From: Companilactobacillus jidongensis
Lineage (GTDB): Bacteria > Bacillota > Bacilli > Lactobacillales > Lactobacillaceae
Reading direction: 5' to 3'
Length of the DNA stretch: 64,000 bases
NCBI RefSeq assembly: GCF_003946575.1
Contig: NZ_RHOP01000001.1
Span: forward strand, 124,001 to 188,000
The notes beneath the pieces were generated by a model. That model saw only the letters and a program-made list of their open reading frames with translations. It had not been told where the DNA came from and searched no databases. Positions 1-10,151 of this stretch are shown piece by piece. A program made the position numbers and the translations under genes. Every line of letters starts with the position of its first letter. The first letter of the stretch is position 1.

Positions 1-749
1 TTACCTGTTTGAATTGAGAAGGTTGAAGTGCTGCTTGTGATCTTAGTTGTCTTCTTATCACCAGAACTCAAAGCTTGCTGCCAAGTTGTATTTGAACCTT
101 CCTGGAACTGAATCCAAGCTTGTCCATTCTTAGCTGTAACAACCACGTTAGTACCACTTGAAGGTAAGTTCTTAACTGTATAAGTGCCTGATGTACTTGA
201 TTCTTTAACAGATAATGTTGTTGAACTCTTCTTAGCAGTTGACTTAGTTGTTGATTTCTTAGTTGAAGTTGACTTCTTAGTATCTGAACTCTTCTTAGCA
301 GTTTGTTCAGTATTATCCTTAGGAATAGTTACTGATGACGCACTTTGATTCTTGTGAACCATACCAAATGCAATAACAGCAATAATTACGATTACAATAA
401 TTCCCACGATGATTTGTGGAATATAGTTACCTAAGTTAGAGAAGAATGAACTTGATTCTTCCTTGATAGATCTAGTATTGTTTTCTTCACTTTGGACTGG
501 TTCTTTTGGTTGAGAGTCAGGAATCTCTGACTTGTATTCTTCCAAAAGATCGTCACTGGAAATACCTACAGCATCTGAGTATTGTTTGATAAATGCTCGA
601 ACATAAAAGTCACCTGGTAAATGATCAAATTGTCCTTCTTCTATCGCAATCAAATATCTCTTTTGAATCTTAGTGACTTGTTGTAAGTCATCAATTGTAT
701 ATCCTTTTTTTATACGTGCATTTCTTAATTTTTGGCCAATTTCGTCCAT
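1..749 (-). CDS. rodZ: RodZ/YmfM-like cytoskeletal helix-turn-helix membrane protein (3' end cut by window)
   Basis: Morphogenesis protein that links MreB to the envelope in the family. Seen: an N-terminal Xre-type HTH beginning MDEIGQKLRNARIKKGYTI, an acidic/Ser linker, one hydrophobic segment (roughly residues 110-132, rich in Ile/Val), a long Ser/Thr/Lys-rich spacer, then the beginning of the C-terminal beta domain (…WIQFQEG…FSIQTG). The frame is still open at base 1, so a few tens of residues are missing. The start at 749 follows a GGTGG ribosome site. It is upstream-adjacent to the ymfI-ymfH-ymfF-ftsK block, the usual Firmicutes neighbourhood before pgsA-cinA-recA. Identification is strong; function is by family. 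Confidence 0.85.
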   Translation of the reverse strand, partial: MDEIGQKLRNARIKKGYTIDDLQQVTKIQKRYLIAIEEGQFDHLPGDFYVRAFIKQYSDAVGISSDDLLEEYKSEIPDSQPKEPVQSEENNTRSIKEESSSFFSNLGNYIPQIIVGIIVIVIIAVIAFGMVHKNQSASSVTIPKDNTEQTAKKSSDTKKSTSTKKSTTKSTAKKSSTTLSVKESSTSGTYTVKNLPSSGTNVVVTAKNGQAWIQFQEGSNTTWQQALSSGDKKTTKITSSTSTFSIQTG

Positions 750-814
750 TATTTACCACCGATTAACTAATTTTTCTAAGTATAACATATATTATTACTG
801 AACTACTAGCGACG

Positions 815-1534
815 TTATAACAACCATCCACCAGCAAAATAAATCGTTTGTCCCGTCAAGTAATTGGACTTAATATTGACTAAATAACTGACCAAGTCAG
901 CTATCTCATCAGGATTTGCCAATCTATCTGCAGGAATTTCTTCTTTGATACTTTCCAAATCTTCTGATGAAAATTCAGCATTCATTTTGGTGTTTACAGC
1001 ACCAGGAGCAACCACATTAACTGAGATACCTAGCGACGCCACTTCCTTAGCATACGCATCTGCGAACGATGTCATAGCGCCCTTGACAGTACTATAAACA
1101 ACTTCCATTGCTGAACCGATCTTACCATAGATAGAACCGATAAAGACCACTCGGCCATGATGTGTCAGAGCTAACTTATCTTGTAACGCCTTGAGTATCA
1201 AAATTGGCAGCTTGATATGGATCTTCCACAACGCATCGATCTCTGCTTCCTCAATATCTACTAATAACTTGTAGAAGGTATTGCCTTGAGCAAATACAAT
1301 GGCATCTAAGCCAAAAATCTGTTCAGTCAAAGTCTCTACCTTGTCCGTTTCCATATCGAATTGAACAGGAATGAAATCTTGATGCAGATACTTCTCAGCT
1401 AACTCTGATTGCAGATCAGCAATTCGTTCACGATTCTTGTTGTAATGAAGATACAGTGACCAGCCCTTTTCAGCCAGTGCTCGAGCCGTACTCGCACCGA
1501 TGTCACCGGAACTTCCCATAACTAATGCATACAT
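815..1534 (-). CDS. ymfI: SDR-family oxidoreductase YmfI
   Basis: Short-chain dehydrogenase/reductase of about 239 residues. Seen: Rossmann start YALVMGSSGDIGAST and the catalytic YSTVK (YxxxK) pair, followed by VAPGAVNT. The frame is open further upstream, but the ATG at 1534 has AGGAAG at the right distance and starts directly at the nucleotide-binding strand; a longer start would overlap ymfH. Substrate is unknown; relatives are annotated as 3-oxoacyl-ACP reductase-like. The gene sits at a conserved place between rodZ and the M16 peptidase pair, 10 bases after ymfH, so it is co-transcribed with them. Confidence 0.85.
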   Translation of the reverse strand: MYALVMGSSGDIGASTARALAEKGWSLYLHYNKNRERIADLQSELAEKYLHQDFIPVQFDMETDKVETLTEQIFGLDAIVFAQGNTFYKLLVDIEEAEIDALWKIHIKLPILILKALQDKLALTHHGRVVFIGSIYGKIGSAMEVVYSTVKGAMTSFADAYAKEVASLGISVNVVAPGAVNTKMNAEFSSEDLESIKEEIPADRLANPDEIADLVSYLVNIKSNYLTGQTIYFAGGWLL

Positions 1535-1544
1535 AAAATACTTC

Positions 1545-2771
1545 CTATTTTGGCAAAATATTGTAGTAGGTACAATTATCATCTGTGACAAATTGTTCAG
1601 CCACTCGTAAAACATCATCGTAACTAATTGAATCGATCAATGAAACCAATCGCAAATAATCAACATTATAGAAGTACAATTCTGCCATTTGATTAGCAAT
1701 CGCATCTGGAGAATTCTGAGCGAACAAGTATGAGCCAATAGCATCACGTTTGATACGTTCAAATCTCTTTTCGTCTAAGACATCTTTTAGTTCATTGAAT
1801 GACAAGTGTTTTTTCAAATATTCTTGGAATTTCTCAGGATAATTTGTTGACCCACTTACAATGATAAAGCAATAGTTGTTTTCTGCAACAACATTATAAG
1901 AAAAACTATCATCAATTATGTTTAAATTACTCATTTTTTCATAATTGTCTGAAGCTTCGCCAATCAACGTTTCCATAATCATATTCAATTCAAATTGTAA
2001 TTTAACCAATTCTGGCAAAGATACATCCGCATTTATTCTAATTCCATAAGCTGAACGTCCTTGAGTGATCTCCATTGATTCATGACCACCAGTACCGATT
2101 GGCTCAAACACTTGTTTAGGAATTGGTTTGAGTTCAGGAACCTCATGGAAATTAGAATTTCCAACAATATTTTCAATTTTTTTGAAGTCAACATCACCAA
2201 CAATGACTAAATCCATATTATCCGGACGATAATTTTGTCGATAAGTATCTAGCAGATTGTCTTTATTGATGTGTTGAAGTGATTCGCTCGTACCGGCGAT
2301 GTCTTGAGAAATGGGATCATTAGGATAAAGCTGACCTAGTATACGTTGTTCCAAGACCCATTCTGGCATATCCAAATACATTTGAATTTCTTGATCGATA
2401 ATACCACGTTCAGAAGCAACGTTTTCTTCAGTGAAATGTGGATTCTGAACTAGATCCAATAAAACTTTTAAATTTTCGTATGGCTTATCTAGAGTCTGAA
2501 ACAAATATGCTGTCTTAGTATAACTAGTATAAGCATTGGAATTAGCACCATACTCAGCAAATTTTTCAGATACATCATAGCCTGGTTTAGCGAATAATTT
2601 GTGCTCGATGAAATGAGCGATACCGGCTGGCAATTCGCCATTGCGAGTATTAACTGATCCAAAATCGGTCATCGCTAACCCATAAACTTGATTATAGCCC
2701 GGCAATGGAACAACTTCGATCTCATAACCATTCGGTAATTTTTTAGAATATTTTTGTAATTTGTCGGCCAT
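1545..2771 (-). CDS. ymfH: M16 family zinc peptidase YmfH (active-site bearing partner)
   Basis: Insulinase/pitrilysin-type peptidase, 408 residues. The inverted zinc motif HxxEH is visible as HFIEH near residue 53, with the downstream acidic ligand region ERGIIDQE, so this member should be catalytically competent. It pairs with the adjacent YmfF-like gene, which lacks HxxEH; M16B enzymes often work as an active/inactive heterodimer. The start is supported by AGGAGAG just upstream. Substrate is unknown. Part of the rodZ-ymfI-ymfH-ymfF-ftsK run. Confidence 0.88.
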   Translation of the reverse strand: MADKLQKYSKKLPNGYEIEVVPLPGYNQVYGLAMTDFGSVNTRNGELPAGIAHFIEHKLFAKPGYDVSEKFAEYGANSNAYTSYTKTAYLFQTLDKPYENLKVLLDLVQNPHFTEENVASERGIIDQEIQMYLDMPEWVLEQRILGQLYPNDPISQDIAGTSESLQHINKDNLLDTYRQNYRPDNMDLVIVGDVDFKKIENIVGNSNFHEVPELKPIPKQVFEPIGTGGHESMEITQGRSAYGIRINADVSLPELVKLQFELNMIMETLIGEASDNYEKMSNLNIIDDSFSYNVVAENNYCFIIVSGSTNYPEKFQEYLKKHLSFNELKDVLDEKRFERIKRDAIGSYLFAQNSPDAIANQMAELYFYNVDYLRLVSLIDSISYDDVLRVAEQFVTDDNCTYYNILPK

Positions 2772-2780
2772 TCTACTCTC

Positions 2781-4058
2781 CTAATCTCCAATAAGTCGAT
2801 ACTGTGCAATCGCACTCATATCTTGTGCAACTGTAACAATGTGTTTCCGATCCATTTTATTTAATTCACCTTTGAACTGTTCATCATTTAATAATGACTT
2901 AGAATAAACAGTTTCCCAGATACTTCGCATAATATAGTGTTGGATCGAATCAGACGATATTTCACGACGAGTGTCGAGAACTTTTTTGGCATGTTCGATT
3001 TGATCATCACTGAATTTGTCATTCTTCACAAAGTCGATTTGCTTATTGATTAAATCAATTGCCTGTTCAATCGTCTTAGCGTCAAGTCCAGCTTGAATCG
3101 TAACTAGATGATTTATCGGTTGATAAGAGCTAGAAACAGAATAAGCAAGACTGTTTTTCTCACGAACTTGTAGGAATAATTGTGATTGATCATCCCCGCC
3201 AAGAATCAAATTCATTGCTTGTGGTGCTAAACGACTGACATCTTGATCAATTTTTTTAGTCAAATAAGCTAATGCCAAACGACTCTGGTTCAAATGCTTA
3301 TGTTCTTCCTTTTTGGCCGGAGATTCAACTAATTCATCAAATTTGTCAAAATGAATTTTTAGATCATGTCTACTGCCGTCAATATTATCAGCAAACATAC
3401 TATTCATAAATATTTTTTCAAATTCGCCTTCATCCACATCTCCAACGACATTAACAATGATGGCGTCATTTTTGATAACGTCAATGTAATGCTTATATAA
3501 TTCTTTGTTCGTCAGCTTATCCAGTTGATCAATGTTTCCAAAAATAGGAATCTGACGATCTGGATTATTCTGATACAACAAACTTGTCAGACCTAAAATA
3601 CTTACTAAGTCCTGATTATCACCAACCGATGCCAAGTTAGACATTAAATTACGTTTTTCAGTATCAAATGCCGTATTATCAAACTCGCCTTGGCTCTGTA
3701 AATTAGGTTGAAATACTATTTCACCTAGTAACTTCAAGTTCTCTTCTAATTGGTTGATATCATGTAGCAAAAACTTAGGATCAGCGAATTCAACACTGAA
3801 TGCTAAGTCATTGAAGTTCAATAGATTACGTGTATAAACGTTGATCTCTGAACCGTACAATTCCATTTCACGATCGTTCAAAGCCTTGAACGTTGGATAA
3901 TGTTTAGTTGAATTGGACAACACATTTGCCAACAAGCGGCGTTTGGTCGTTTCATCCTTAGACAAAGGCCTTAGAAAATCGATTTGAATCTTAATAGTAC
4001 GGAACTTCTTAATAGGATTAACATTTAGTACAACATTGTTTGCGATTGACTTTCTCAA
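2781..4058 (-). CDS. ymfF: M16 family peptidase-like protein YmfF (inactive-type subunit)
   Basis: M16 homologue of 425 residues. At the place of the zinc motif the sequence reads [16 protein letters not shown], with no HxxEH, so it is probably the non-catalytic partner of YmfH. The C-terminal half keeps the family R/Y-type region ([14 protein letters not shown]). The start appears to be TTG at 4058, which overlaps the ftsK stop (TTGA), with AGGTG upstream: translational coupling to ftsK. An ATG-initiated version would lose conserved N-terminal strands. Role in the cell is not established. Confidence 0.85.
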   Translation of the reverse strand: MRKSIANNVVLNVNPIKKFRTIKIQIDFLRPLSKDETTKRRLLANVLSNSTKHYPTFKALNDREMELYGSEINVYTRNLLNFNDLAFSVEFADPKFLLHDINQLEENLKLLGEIVFQPNLQSQGEFDNTAFDTEKRNLMSNLASVGDNQDLVSILGLTSLLYQNNPDRQIPIFGNIDQLDKLTNKELYKHYIDVIKNDAIIVNVVGDVDEGEFEKIFMNSMFADNIDGSRHDLKIHFDKFDELVESPAKKEEHKHLNQSRLALAYLTKKIDQDVSRLAPQAMNLILGGDDQSQLFLQVREKNSLAYSVSSSYQPINHLVTIQAGLDAKTIEQAIDLINKQIDFVKNDKFSDDQIEHAKKVLDTRREISSDSIQHYIMRSIWETVYSKSLLNDEQFKGELNKMDRKHIVTVAQDMSAIAQYRLIGD

Positions 4059-6493
4059 TTTTTCACCTGTTTTTCTTTAATTGCATCTAATTGTTCTTGA
4101 GTTAATAAAACTTTACGAGGCTTGCTGCCTTCAGATGGTCCTACGATGCCTTTTTCTTCCATTTCATCGACCATACGTGCGGCTCGATTGTAACCGATTT
4201 GGAAACGACGTTGCAACATCGATACGCTGGCTGACTGTTGTTGCACAATCATGCTGACAGCATCATCCCAATATTCATCATTTGGTTTATCATCCTTAGA
4301 GTTCTTTTCTTCAATATCAGTGGGAATCATATCTTCATCGTATTCGGCTTGTTGTTGCTCACTGACGAACTTAACGACGTTCTCAACTTCATTCTCTGAA
4401 ATAAACGCTCCTTGTAAACGAACTGGCTTACTCTTTCCAATTGGTTGAAATAACATATCTCCTCGTCCAAGCAATTTTTCAGCCCCAACTGAATCTAGGA
4501 TAGTTCTTGAATCAACACCACTGGAAACAGCGAATGCCATTCTTGATGGGATGTTGGCTTTGATCAAGCCAGTAATGACATCAACTGACGGACGCTGAGT
4601 GGCAATGATGATATGTAGTCCAGCAGCACGCGCCATCTGAGCTAATCGAACAATTGCGGCTTCAACTTCATGGCCAGCTACCATCATCAAATCTGACAAC
4701 TCATCAACGATAACAACAATAAACGGTAATCGTTCCATTTTTTCATCAGCTTTAGCAGTCTTATTGAATTCATCAACATCAGCGTTATATTCACCAATAT
4801 TACGATGATTTGTTGAAGCAAACAACTTGTAACGACGTTCCATTTCAGTTACGGCTTTTTGTAAGGCTCCAGCTGCACGTCTAGCGTCAGTTACAACCGG
4901 AATAAGCAAATGTGGGATACCGTTATAGACATTCAGTTCAACCATCTTAGGATCGATCAGGATCAACTTAACTTCACTCGGCTTGGCCTTCATCAAGATA
5001 CCAGTAATAATAGTATTAATAGCAACTGACTTACCACTACCAGTTGAACCAGCAATAAGCAAATGGGGCATCTTAGTTATGTTGATCTCAATAATATTAC
5101 CAGAAACATCCTTACCCAATGGCACAATTAACGGATGCGTCTTATCTTGTTGGTTCTCAGTAATATCTCTGAACGAGACCGTTGAAATCGCCTTGTTCGG
5201 AACTTCAATACCAACAAATGATTTACCAGGTATCGGCGCTTCAATACGAATATCTTTGGCGGCCAAAGCCAGCGCCAGATCATCGGCTAAATTAACGATC
5301 TTACTTACCTTGACTCCCACGGCCGGTTGAACTTCGTACTTAGTAATCGTAGGTCCAAGGCTGGCCTTCTTGACCTCAACATTGACACCAAAACTCTTAA
5401 AAGTTTGTTTTAGTTTATCTTTATTTTCATCAATAAGTTTAACTTCACCGCTTTGATCAACTTGTGGTACTTGCTTCAACAAGTCTGACGGTGGCAATTT
5501 ATAATCGTCATCATCAACATTTCTCGAACTAACCGGCGTTGGAAGGTCTTTTTTATCGGTATTATCGATGCCATAAGGTTTTGACATAATCTGTGCAGAT
5601 CCATTTTTCTCTGGTTCAACATGCGACGGTTCCACCGGTGGTGCAGGCGTTGGCATATCGATTTGAAAATCTGCTTCGTCCTTTTGTTGTTCATCATTAT
5701 TTTTGGCGAAACTATTAACATCTCTAAATCGATCATCATCACGTTGTGATTTTTTAGATGCAGATGCTGTTGGCTGAGCTATATCTTGGGCTGCCTTCTT
5801 GTCTTTACGTTCGTCAACATAATTACTATATCGACCTGACAAGGCCTCTTTAACAGAAACAAATCCATGTTTGACGTGCACGAGAATATTAGTTGTTGCT
5901 ACAGCAACTTGCTTCATCGTTACTCCAAATAACATCATTATCCCAATAATGATAATGACCGCAGTAATAAAATAAGTCCCCCAAGTTGAGAATAATGGCA
6001 TAAATATACTATACAAATAAGATCCGATCATCCCTCCACCGACTGACTTATCAACGGTAAAGTTCGCCATATCAGCTGACAAAGTATTCCAAGTTATCAT
6101 GTTGTAATTGTGATATAACTCAATTTTTGAAAACATTATTATATGTAGTATTACTAGTGTTCCTAAATAAGTAAATAAGAATCCAAAGTTACGTTTGGGC
6201 GTCATAACGGGTAATCTGCCAGTTGCAATCAGAAAGGCTCCGGCAAATATACTGATGATCAACATAACTGGATAACTGTCCCCGACAAAGATTCGATAAA
6301 TATTATCAAAAAAGTTACCAATGATTCCAAACTTAAATAGACCTAAGACTGACAGTACGATCAGCAATAAGCCCAAAACGGATCTAATTAATCTACTATC
6401 GTTAGTTTTCTTTTTAGTAGTTTTCCTAGTACTTTTAGTCGTACTTTTTCTAGTTCTTTTTGTAGGCGTTGATTTTGCCCTTGTCTTTGCCAT
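4055..6493 (-). CDS. ftsK: FtsK/SpoIIIE DNA translocase
   Basis: ATP-driven double-stranded DNA pump acting at the division septum to clear the chromosome terminus. Seen: Lys/Thr-rich basic N-terminus, about four membrane segments in the first 200 residues, an acidic variable linker, then the motor with Walker A GSTGSGKS, Walker B-like FIVVIVDEL and [15 protein letters not shown], ending with the winged-helix gamma domain ([24 protein letters not shown]). About 812 residues, normal for the family. The ATG at 6493 gives MAKTRAKS; an upstream in-frame start would add only a few residues. Confidence 0.95.
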   Translation of the reverse strand: MAKTRAKSTPTKRTRKSTTKSTRKTTKKKTNDSRLIRSVLGLLLIVLSVLGLFKFGIIGNFFDNIYRIFVGDSYPVMLIISIFAGAFLIATGRLPVMTPKRNFGFLFTYLGTLVILHIIMFSKIELYHNYNMITWNTLSADMANFTVDKSVGGGMIGSYLYSIFMPLFSTWGTYFITAVIIIIGIMMLFGVTMKQVAVATTNILVHVKHGFVSVKEALSGRYSNYVDERKDKKAAQDIAQPTASASKKSQRDDDRFRDVNSFAKNNDEQQKDEADFQIDMPTPAPPVEPSHVEPEKNGSAQIMSKPYGIDNTDKKDLPTPVSSRNVDDDDYKLPPSDLLKQVPQVDQSGEVKLIDENKDKLKQTFKSFGVNVEVKKASLGPTITKYEVQPAVGVKVSKIVNLADDLALALAAKDIRIEAPIPGKSFVGIEVPNKAISTVSFRDITENQQDKTHPLIVPLGKDVSGNIIEINITKMPHLLIAGSTGSGKSVAINTIITGILMKAKPSEVKLILIDPKMVELNVYNGIPHLLIPVVTDARRAAGALQKAVTEMERRYKLFASTNHRNIGEYNADVDEFNKTAKADEKMERLPFIVVIVDELSDLMMVAGHEVEAAIVRLAQMARAAGLHIIIATQRPSVDVITGLIKANIPSRMAFAVSSGVDSRTILDSVGAEKLLGRGDMLFQPIGKSKPVRLQGAFISENEVENVVKFVSEQQQAEYDEDMIPTDIEEKNSKDDKPNDEYWDDAVSMIVQQQSASVSMLQRRFQIGYNRAARMVDEMEEKGIVGPSEGSKPRKVLLTQEQLDAIKEKQVKN

Positions 6494-6577
6494 ATAAACC
6501 TCACACAATTCTTGTTAATCATAGAAAATTATACATTTAGAAGTTAGGTAGTACAAACTTCTAGTAAAACTTTTGCC

Positions 6578-6601
6578 AAAATAAAAACAGCCTTTCGGCT
6601 G
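6578..6601 (-). terminator. Rho-independent terminator of the DUF1149 gene
   Basis: CAGCC-GAAA-GGCTG hairpin followed by TTTTTATTTT on the minus strand. It lies only a few bases beyond 6605, the stop codon of the alternative (ancestral) reading frame of the upstream DUF1149 gene. Confidence 0.8.
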
Positions 6602-6636
6602 CGATTATTTTTTATTCTTTTTTTCCTGTGCTTCTT

Positions 6637-7050
6637 TCATTGCTTCGTTAGGTTCGCCTTACTATTAGCGGTGAAATTCAACGAAATACCACGATTAAGA
6701 GCCACAGCTGTTACTTGATATGTCAAGGTTTCAATATATTCAACAACTGGACGTGAAATTTGTTCTACTTGCTTAGGTTCAAGATCTTCTTGTTCACCTT
6801 CGAATCCAACTAATTGAACAACTTGACCGATCAAACCTGAAACTTTGAACGGAGCATTTTCGGGATGAATTTCAAATGGAATGATTATTTGGAAAATCTT
6901 ACCTTCAGACTCATCCAAATTATTTCCTTTTTCATCTTTAAAATCAGGATGTTCAATTTGAATTTGTAAATCTGACTTAACGTCAGCTGCTGGTGATTCT
7001 ACATCATAATGAAAAGATTGAACCGTAACGGCTCCCTTATGTGTTTTCAT
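6637..7050 (-). CDS. DUF1149 family protein with frameshifted C-terminus
   Basis: Small cytosolic protein of a Lactobacillales/Streptococcus family (DUF1149, SecB-like fold predicted); function unknown. The body (MKTHKGAVTVQSFHYDVES… to …RGISLNFTANS) looks complete. After the Ser of TANS the frame runs into KANLTKQ and a TGA at 6637. In the next frame, from 6658 to a TAA at 6605, the DNA encodes GEPNEAMKEAQEKKNKK, the kind of charged tail expected at this end, and the terminator follows that stop. A single-base deletion close to 6659-6664 explains both facts. AAAGGGG precedes the ATG. Confidence 0.8.
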   Translation of the reverse strand: MKTHKGAVTVQSFHYDVESPAADVKSDLQIQIEHPDFKDEKGNNLDESEGKIFQIIIPFEIHPENAPFKVSGLIGQVVQLVGFEGEQEDLEPKQVEQISRPVVEYIETLTYQVTAVALNRGISLNFTANSKANLTKQ

Positions 7051-7118
7051 AATACATATCCCCTTTTATAATCTTAAACGAGTTGCAGTAGTCTGCCGCA
7101 CTGCTTCTACTATCCCTA

Positions 7119-7628
7119 CTAGTCTAGTTTATCATGTTCATAGTGATGAGATAGTTCAAGTCCGGCAAAATTTTGTTGTCTAACTGCCTCATAAATTACT
7201 AAAGCACAACTATTGGAAAGGTTCAATGCTCGAATATTATCACTCATGGGAATTCTTAGACACTTATCAGGGTTATCACGCATAAAATCTTCGGGAAGCC
7301 CAGTTGTCTCTTTGCCGAATAAGAAATAATGATCTTTTGAAGTATCAGAATAATCTTGATCACTATACACTTTGTCTGAAAACTTAGTGATCAAATATAA
7401 ATACTGATCATCAGGAACTGATTCTAAAAACGCATCTAAATTATCATGATATGTAATATCCACTTTGTTCCAATAATCTAATCCAGCGCGCTTCATGTGT
7501 GCATCATCAGTACTGAAACCCAGTGGTCTAATTAAATGTAATTTTGTATTTGTTCCAGCACAAGTACGGGCAATATTTCCTGTATTGGCTGGCATAAGTG
7601 GTTCGTACAAAGCTATATGGTTAGTCAT
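7119..7628 (-). CDS. trmL: tRNA (cytidine/uridine-34 2'-O)-methyltransferase TrmL
   Basis: SPOUT-class SAM-dependent methylase that modifies the wobble base of leucine tRNAs in the family. Seen: N-terminal HIALYEPLMPANTGNIARTC, the middle FGKETTGLPEDF and C-terminal IPMSDNIRALNLSNSCALVIYEA, which form the trefoil-knot cofactor site. At 169 residues it has normal length. Good ribosome site GAGGAG before the ATG. A strong hairpin plus T-tract lies about 30 bases upstream of the start, so the gene is either in its own unit or behind an attenuator. Confidence 0.92.
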   Translation of the reverse strand: MTNHIALYEPLMPANTGNIARTCAGTNTKLHLIRPLGFSTDDAHMKRAGLDYWNKVDITYHDNLDAFLESVPDDQYLYLITKFSDKVYSDQDYSDTSKDHYFLFGKETTGLPEDFMRDNPDKCLRIPMSDNIRALNLSNSCALVIYEAVRQQNFAGLELSHHYEHDKLD

Positions 7629-7658
7629 TTAAACTTCTCCTCTACCTACAATTAAATT

Positions 7659-7704
7659 AAAAAAACGCATGCCCTCGGTGATCGCCACAGCAAGGACATG
7701 CGTT
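7659..7704 (-). terminator. Intrinsic terminator between the AI-2E permease gene and trmL
   Basis: On the minus strand a 12-bp stem (AACGCATGTCCT with AGGGCATGCGTT, one G-U pair), a 17-base loop and seven T residues. It most simply ends the transcript of the upstream permease gene (stop at 7821). The 100 bases in front of it also contain a TTGACA-like element, so it could equally be a leader terminator for trmL. Confidence 0.75.
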
Positions 7705-7820
7705 AGTTAAGCTTTTACCTTTACTTGCTTTTGTCAAAAAAATTTCTGAGAAAAACAAGTAACCGCAAAGTTTATAAACATTATACATAAAAAATAATTC
7801 AACTACAATATAAATTTGAA

Positions 7821-9029
7821 TTATTTGTGAACTTTTTCTGAAGCGTCTGTGTCCTCAATAGCTTCATCAACTATTTCATCTTCAGCTTCATGATCATCAT
7901 ACCAATGGGAGTTCCGCTTGATCCATCTAAATACTCTGGTACAGATAATCTTTAGAATAGCAAAAATCGGAATTCCGGCAATCATTCCGATCAGTCCAAA
8001 CAATCCAGCAGAAACTAACAAGACCAGAATAGTTGTAACAGGATGCATCGACATCTTATTACCAACAATTATTGGAGAGATGACACGAGTTTCAATCGTT
8101 TGTTCAACGGCGAAAACTATCAAAATTTTGATAACCATCGCTGGTGCAATGAATGCTCCAATGATCAATGAAGGTATTAAAGCCAAAGTTGAACCAACGT
8201 ATGGAATTAAATTCAAAATTCCGGCACTGATACCAAGAATCAAAGCATATCGTTGACCGATGATCAGATAACCAACGAAGAACATCACTGCTACCCAGAA
8301 AGCAACTGTTAATTGACCAGTAATATAAGAACTAAGTGATTGGCTCATTTCTGTTAGCATCTCACCTGTTGACTTCTTCAATCTGGTTGGCATCAACGAA
8401 ACAACTGACTCCTTAAATTTATTCTTATCTTTTAACATGAAGAATAAGATGAACGGAGCCGTTAACACAATAATAATAATATTGGTTACCGTGCTGACGG
8501 CTGAACTGATTCCACTAAAAGTCTGTGGCAAAATCTTGTTGATAGCTTGTTCAAAATTCTTAGCTATCTTAGCATTTGAATTTACCAAGTTTTCACGGAA
8601 AATATGTAATTTAGGATCTTTAAACATATTTTGCAAACTAGTATTCAATGCATCCCAGTAGTGTGGCCAATTTTCAACCAATGAATCAATTTGACTTTGA
8701 ACAAACGGAATCAATGACATAACACCCCAGATCAGCAAAGCTGCAATAATAATAAAGACAAAGATTATTGAGATTACTCGACTGATATGAAATTTGTTTT
8801 CAAGCACATCAATCAATGGATTGATCAAATAATAGAGAACTAACGCCAGGATAACCGGTGGCATCGTAATTCCCAAAATCTGATTGATTGGGTCAAAGAC
8901 AAAGTTTATTTGTGAAAATAAGAAAATAACTAGAAAAATAACGAAAATATTCAATAAAACAACTGTAACTTGGTTATTCAAAAACCATTTGTAAAACCAA
9001 GTTTCTTCTTTTTTTGGATTTTGTTTCAT
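7821..9029 (-). CDS. AI-2E family (PerM/YdiK-like) membrane permease
   Basis: Multi-pass membrane protein of 402 residues with seven to eight hydrophobic segments, in the order typical of the AI-2E family: two N-terminal helices, a soluble insert (SQIDSLVENWPHYWDALNTS…), then a C-terminal helix bundle with ILNLIPYVGSTLALIPSLIIG. The tail is acidic (DDHEAEDEIVDEAIED). Family members are thought to export small molecules or act in Na+/H+ exchange; the substrate cannot be told from sequence. Divergent from the lactonase gene, sharing an intergenic promoter region. Confidence 0.85.
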   Translation of the reverse strand: MKQNPKKEETWFYKWFLNNQVTVVLLNIFVIFLVIFLFSQINFVFDPINQILGITMPPVILALVLYYLINPLIDVLENKFHISRVISIIFVFIIIAALLIWGVMSLIPFVQSQIDSLVENWPHYWDALNTSLQNMFKDPKLHIFRENLVNSNAKIAKNFEQAINKILPQTFSGISSAVSTVTNIIIIVLTAPFILFFMLKDKNKFKESVVSLMPTRLKKSTGEMLTEMSQSLSSYITGQLTVAFWVAVMFFVGYLIIGQRYALILGISAGILNLIPYVGSTLALIPSLIIGAFIAPAMVIKILIVFAVEQTIETRVISPIIVGNKMSMHPVTTILVLLVSAGLFGLIGMIAGIPIFAILKIICTRVFRWIKRNSHWYDDHEAEDEIVDEAIEDTDASEKVHK

Positions 9030-9105
9030 ACTCGCTCCTTACGTGTACAAAAAATATCATAGTAAGATTATACTGTATACTATACATTGTTTGGAGGAAT
9101 TTGTA

Positions 9106-10125
9106 ATGAAAGAAAAAGTTCTCTTTAGTGGCTACACCAAAAAGGCTGGCAAGGGCGTCTATCAAGCTGAATTAGACTCAGACACTGGTAAATTGTCTAC
9201 ACCAGAAGTACTAGTTGAACTAGATAGTCCAACTTATATTGACGTGACCAACGATTTAAAACTTATCGCATTGGCTAAAAACGGCGATAAAGGTGGTATT
9301 GTAACTTACGATATCAGCAGTGGAAAAGCTGAATTACTAGATGAGGACTTCTCCGAAGAAGGTTCTCCATCATATGTAAAATTTGACGCAAGTCGTAGTT
9401 TAATTTTCAGTGCTTATTTTCATTTGAGTAAAGTTACAATTGATCATTTGACTAGTGAAGGTAAGATTGAGCGTTACTCCGAAACCAACTTCAAAGGTTC
9501 AGGACCTCGCCCTGAACAGGATCAATCCAAGCCTCATTACGCAGCACTAACACCAGATGGAAAACTTATCATCTGCGATTATGGTGCTGATCGTATTTAT
9601 ATTTATAATATTGACGATCCAAAGAATCCCGAATTATTAAACAACTATATTGCCCCATCAGGCTACGCTCCTAGACATTTAGTATTCCATCCTACTAAGC
9701 CATATGTCTATGTTGCTTGTGAATTGTCTTCAAAAGTTCTTGTTATGGAGTATAGCGAAGAGGACTCACGACTAACATTGGTAGACGAAATGGATGCTGC
9801 TAAGGACGAACAAAAAAACACTACCGCTGCGATCCGTATCAGTAAAGATGGTAAATATCTTTATGTATCAACGCGTGGAGCTGACACCATCGCTACGTTT
9901 GAAATCGACCCCAACGGAGATCGTCTCAAAAAAGTCGATACTGTAAAGACTAAGGGAAACGGACCCCGAGACTTTGAACTTGACCCCTCAGAAAAATATT
10001 TGCTAGTCGCAAATCAAGATTCAGACAATTTGACCATCTTCACACGTAGTTCAAAAAAGGGAAGATTGAATATTCTTGAAGAAAATATTTCCATTCCTGA
10101 GTGTGTATGTGTACACTTTATTTAG
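9106..10125 (+). CDS. pgl: Lactonase family beta-propeller protein (6-phosphogluconolactonase type)
   Basis: Seven-bladed propeller of the YbhE/YkgB lactonase family, about 339 residues, likely hydrolysing 6-phosphogluconolactone in the oxidative pentose phosphate or phosphoketolase route. Seen: repeating blade units, PRPEQDQSKPHYAALTPDG, GYAPRHLVFHPTKPYVYVA and GNGPRDFELDPSEKYLLVAN. The ATG at 9106 follows GGAGG; the longer open frame upstream has no ribosome site. Followed 26 bases later by uppP. Confidence 0.85.
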   Translation: MKEKVLFSGYTKKAGKGVYQAELDSDTGKLSTPEVLVELDSPTYIDVTNDLKLIALAKNGDKGGIVTYDISSGKAELLDEDFSEEGSPSYVKFDASRSLIFSAYFHLSKVTIDHLTSEGKIERYSETNFKGSGPRPEQDQSKPHYAALTPDGKLIICDYGADRIYIYNIDDPKNPELLNNYIAPSGYAPRHLVFHPTKPYVYVACELSSKVLVMEYSEEDSRLTLVDEMDAAKDEQKNTTAAIRISKDGKYLYVSTRGADTIATFEIDPNGDRLKKVDTVKTKGNGPRDFELDPSEKYLLVANQDSDNLTIFTRSSKKGRLNILEENISIPECVCVHFI

Positions 10126-10151
10126 TTTCAAAATTATAGGAGAAAATAATT

